Assembly: GCA_964419545.1 (NCBI GenBank)
Contig: CAYQQU010000014.1
Location: forward strand, 26,205-90,204
Direction of reading: 5' to 3'
Length of the DNA: 64,000 nucleotides
Source: CAYQQU01 sp964419545
GTDB lineage: Bacteria; Bacteroidota; Bacteroidia; Chitinophagales; Saprospiraceae
The notes beneath the pieces were generated by a model. It was given only the letters and a program-made list of their open reading frames with translations. It had not been told where the DNA came from and ran no database searches. The position numbers were made by a program, and so were the translations under genes. Shown here piece by piece: positions 62,701 to 64,000 of this stretch. The stretch's first letter is position 1, and each line of letters starts with the position of its first letter.

Positions 62701-62887
62701 AACGGCCAACGCCGCACTCACCGCCGCCGGGTTCGCCAACTTGGCCTATCCCGAAAAAACGGCCTTCCTGGAAGGCGAAAGCACCGGCGGACAACGGTCG
62801 AGCGGCCCCCGCTGGAAGACGGACCGGTTGTACCGAACGATTACGGGTACGCCTTTGGGTGAGCATTGGATCAATGGATGGAAATAA
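59702..62887 (+). CDS. Secreted sortilin/VPS10-like BNR-repeat protein (paralogue 3)
   Basis: A 1061-residue protein with a signal peptide (MHRLLLFSIGLSFFVTLGHT). BNR/Asp-box repeats (YRTTDGGTSW, FRTTDGGQSW, FKSTDGGATW, YRTTDAGQTW) run to about residue 660, followed by a linker, a beta-sandwich and a helical C-terminal domain shared with the proteins at 12714 and 29908. It is more diverged from these two than they are from each other, by eye. Its function is unknown; such proteins are often called glycosyl hydrolases without evidence. Confidence 0.8.
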   Translation: MHRLLLFSIGLSFFVTLGHTQIPDGDFLFGALRARQIGPAVMSGRVSSIDVVNRQTEILYVGSAGGGVWKSISGGVAFRPVFDDHTMSIGKVAIDQQHPDTVWVGTGEPWPRNSVSVGDGIYRTTDGGTSWEHLGLEKTERIADILIHPDDPNTVYVAALGHLWNANPERGVFRTTDGGQSWEKIFYIDENTGAADLAMDPRNPDVLYAAMWSFRRWPWRFDSGFTGGSGLFKSTDGGATWKELRNGLPEGKLGRLAVAVAPGNGDVVYLSVECEDQDGKGIYLSTDAGASWSLVNNEFNSTVRPFYFSNLIVDPQNDSIVIKCGLTATISEDRGDRFRSIDGSVHSDVHDAWIDPNNPKHIIVATDGGVYQSFDRGYTFSMMMDLPISQFYHVSVDMAEPYNVYGGLQDNGSWYAPSRKAGGISNSDWKATYGGDGFYSFAHPTDPDVVYAEYQGGQLVRYNKKTGQAKDIKPYPEQGEAPFRFNWNAPIALSNNNPDRLYFGAQYLFVSDDRGDSWRRLSPDLTTNDPEKQKQEESGGLSIDNSTAENHCTIYTIAESPVDERTIWAGADDGNLQVTTDGGKTWRNVAENAPDLPANTWVTFVEPGHFDARTAYVTFDGHRTGDMTTYLYRTTDAGQTWRRLNTPTDIGYALCVREDLVNPNLLFLGTEFGLYISADGGERWSRFKNNMPKVGVRDMVIHPRDHALVMGAHGRGVIILDDITPLRQMTAEIAEQKLHFFATEPTVLRDPGAGGSWFGGSGNFRGPNPSTSAQIVYYMQRRHTFGKMFIEVWKDGEFLKTLPAGKSAGINVVNMPTALPKPKAPPTKNTQALFGSLFGPNLQAGAYDVLLIKGRDTFQTQFVLEYDPDSPYELAGRELQRTTAMRLYDLSEHSAWRYALLNGIAQGARAVESDDEALRQKMETLAEKAETLIARFVSLEGDGYVADGEELYERISNLYRLVSGFPGRPSDSQVARTDALEQEMIALDQEIEAFLGKELKTANAALTAAGFANLAYPEKTAFLEGESTGGQRSSGPRWKTDRLYRTITGTPLGEHWINGWK

Positions 62888-63049
62888 GATGGCGTCCGGG
62901 GCGGGGCATAAGTAATAACCATTTTTCCGGGATGAGGGACACATCCGATCGGGTAGCAGGGTAAAAGGGCGGCCAAATCGGCCCGGATGGCGGAAAGGGC
63001 ATTCCCCCCTGCCAATATTTTGTTATCTTGCCAGGACAATCCGAACACA

Positions 63050-64000
63050 ATGAACAAAGCCCTTTTGCCGGCCCTGATTTTCGCCGCCGGCATTTTTTAA
63101 CTTCTTGCACAATCCCCCGTCCTGTACCGCGTTACGCTGCACAATATTCAGCAACACGAAGTAAAAATTACCGCCGAGTTTCGCGAATTGTCCGTCGATA
63201 CCTTGGAGATACGCATGCCCAACGCCTCGCCGGGGCGCTACGCGGTGCACCATTTTGCCAAAAACATCTACGACCTGCGCGCGGCCGACGAGGCTGGTAA
63301 CCCGCTACCCCTTATCCGCAACGGCCTGGCCTCCTGGCGCATCCCCGTCGCCGGCGGTTCCGTCCGCTTCAGCTATATCCTCTTCGGCGATCATGCCGAC
63401 GGCACCTACGTCGGCATCGACAACCGTAAGCTGCACCTGAATATGCCCGCGGCTTTCGTCTACGCCCCCGACCTGCCGGAACGCCCCGTCGAGCTGGTCT
63501 TTGAGCTGGAAGAACAGCCCGGCTGGGACGTCGCGACCCAGCTCGTCCGCGTAGGCAAGCACCGCTTTCGCGCTCTCGACTACTACTACTTTTACGACAG
63601 CCCGACGCTGGTCGGCGAGATCGACTGGCGCCGCTGGCTTGTGCGCTCCAATGACCGCAACTACACCATCGAACTGGCGGTGATGCACGAAGGCGCGGAA
63701 GCAGAACTGGATGCCTATCAGCAAATGGTGGAACGGGTAGTTGAAGAGCAGATAAAAATATACGGCGAACTGCCCGACTTCGACTTCGGCCGCTATACTT
63801 TCCTCTGTGCTTATAACGCTTATGTATACGGCGACGGCATGGAACACCGCAACAGTACCGTCTGCACCAGCCAGAGCAACCTAAAAGACCATGCCGAGCG
63901 GCTGATCGGCACCATCTCGCACGAGTTTTTCCACGCCTGGAACGTAGAGCGGCTGCGGCCCGCCAGCCTGGAGCCTTTCGATTTCGACCGGGCCAACCTC
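63050..64000 (+). CDS. M61 family peptidase (glycyl aminopeptidase-like), 3' partial, with in-frame stop
   Basis: A reading from ATG 63050 begins MNKALLPALIFAAGIF and meets TAA at 63098-63100. The same frame continues LLAQSPVLYRV and stays open to the window edge. The signal peptide is therefore split by one stop codon (perhaps TTA changed to TAA). The protein has an M61 N-terminal beta domain and the metal motif HEFFHAWNVERLRP near the right edge, in which the two His and the Glu are conserved. If the stop is real, the gene is probably inactive or re-starts at the TTG at 63188. It continues beyond 64000. Confidence 0.75.

Overview
The window looks like chromosome from a GC-rich member of the Bacteroidota, most likely class Saprospiria (Lewinella/Phaeodactylibacter-like). 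The evidence is a SusC/SusD pair, several secreted proteins with type IX secretion (T9SS) C-terminal sorting domains, SprB-type and GEVED repeats, promoters of the Bacteroidota type (TTG-N19/20-TAnnTTTG), frequent GTG/TTG starts, and a complete Na+-translocating NADH:quinone reductase operon, which suggests a marine or saline habitat. I see no rRNA, tRNA, CRISPR array, prophage or intact insertion sequence.

Layout. 0.2-5.6 kb: a GH3-family adenylating enzyme, two unknown membrane proteins, a secreted cyanophycinase-like S51 peptidase and a T9SS protein. 5.9-7.2 kb: ParA plus a small basic partner. 7.4-12.6 kb: a secreted haem/copper-type protein, a patatin-barrel (type Vd-like) protein, a small secreted protein and a PaaI-type thioesterase. 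12.7-17.9 kb: the first of three giant sortilin/BNR-repeat proteins, divergent from a TPR protein. 18.3-29.8 kb: a metal-homeostasis island. It has a five-gene, mostly overlapping operon (ABC ATPase, two ABC-2 permeases, double-cupin lipoprotein, CBM9/barrel protein), a Fur/Zur-family regulator, a DUF4625-like lipoprotein, a TonB receptor and two more lipoproteins. Five near-identical 7-1-7 palindromes of the type TGCAACA-n-TGTTGCA lie over or next to the promoters, which ties the genes into one regulon. 29.9-40.2 kb: the second sortilin/BNR protein, a metallophosphoesterase and susCD. 40.6-43.2 kb: a worn region with an atypical SDR, a 164-bp fold-back element, a truncated cyclase, an EamA permease and a truncated Uma2 gene. 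43.3-51.8 kb: a 1733-residue subtilisin-like T9SS protein, a CPA1 Na+/H+ antiporter, a MoxR ATPase and PnuC. 52.1-58.6 kb: nqrABCDEF, with a membrane-anchored NqrA and an 11-1-11 palindrome upstream. 58.8-64 kb: a LolA-like secreted protein, the third sortilin/BNR protein and an M61 peptidase that runs off the window and has a stop codon inside its signal peptide.

The strongest candidates for something new are the putative zinc (or other metal) regulon at 18.3-29.8 kb, with its ABC-2 exporter/cupin operon, and a dispersed intergenic repeat (core AATMATCCGGGT, often joined to a GAACCCGYAAYRGGTTC hairpin) present about ten times between genes.
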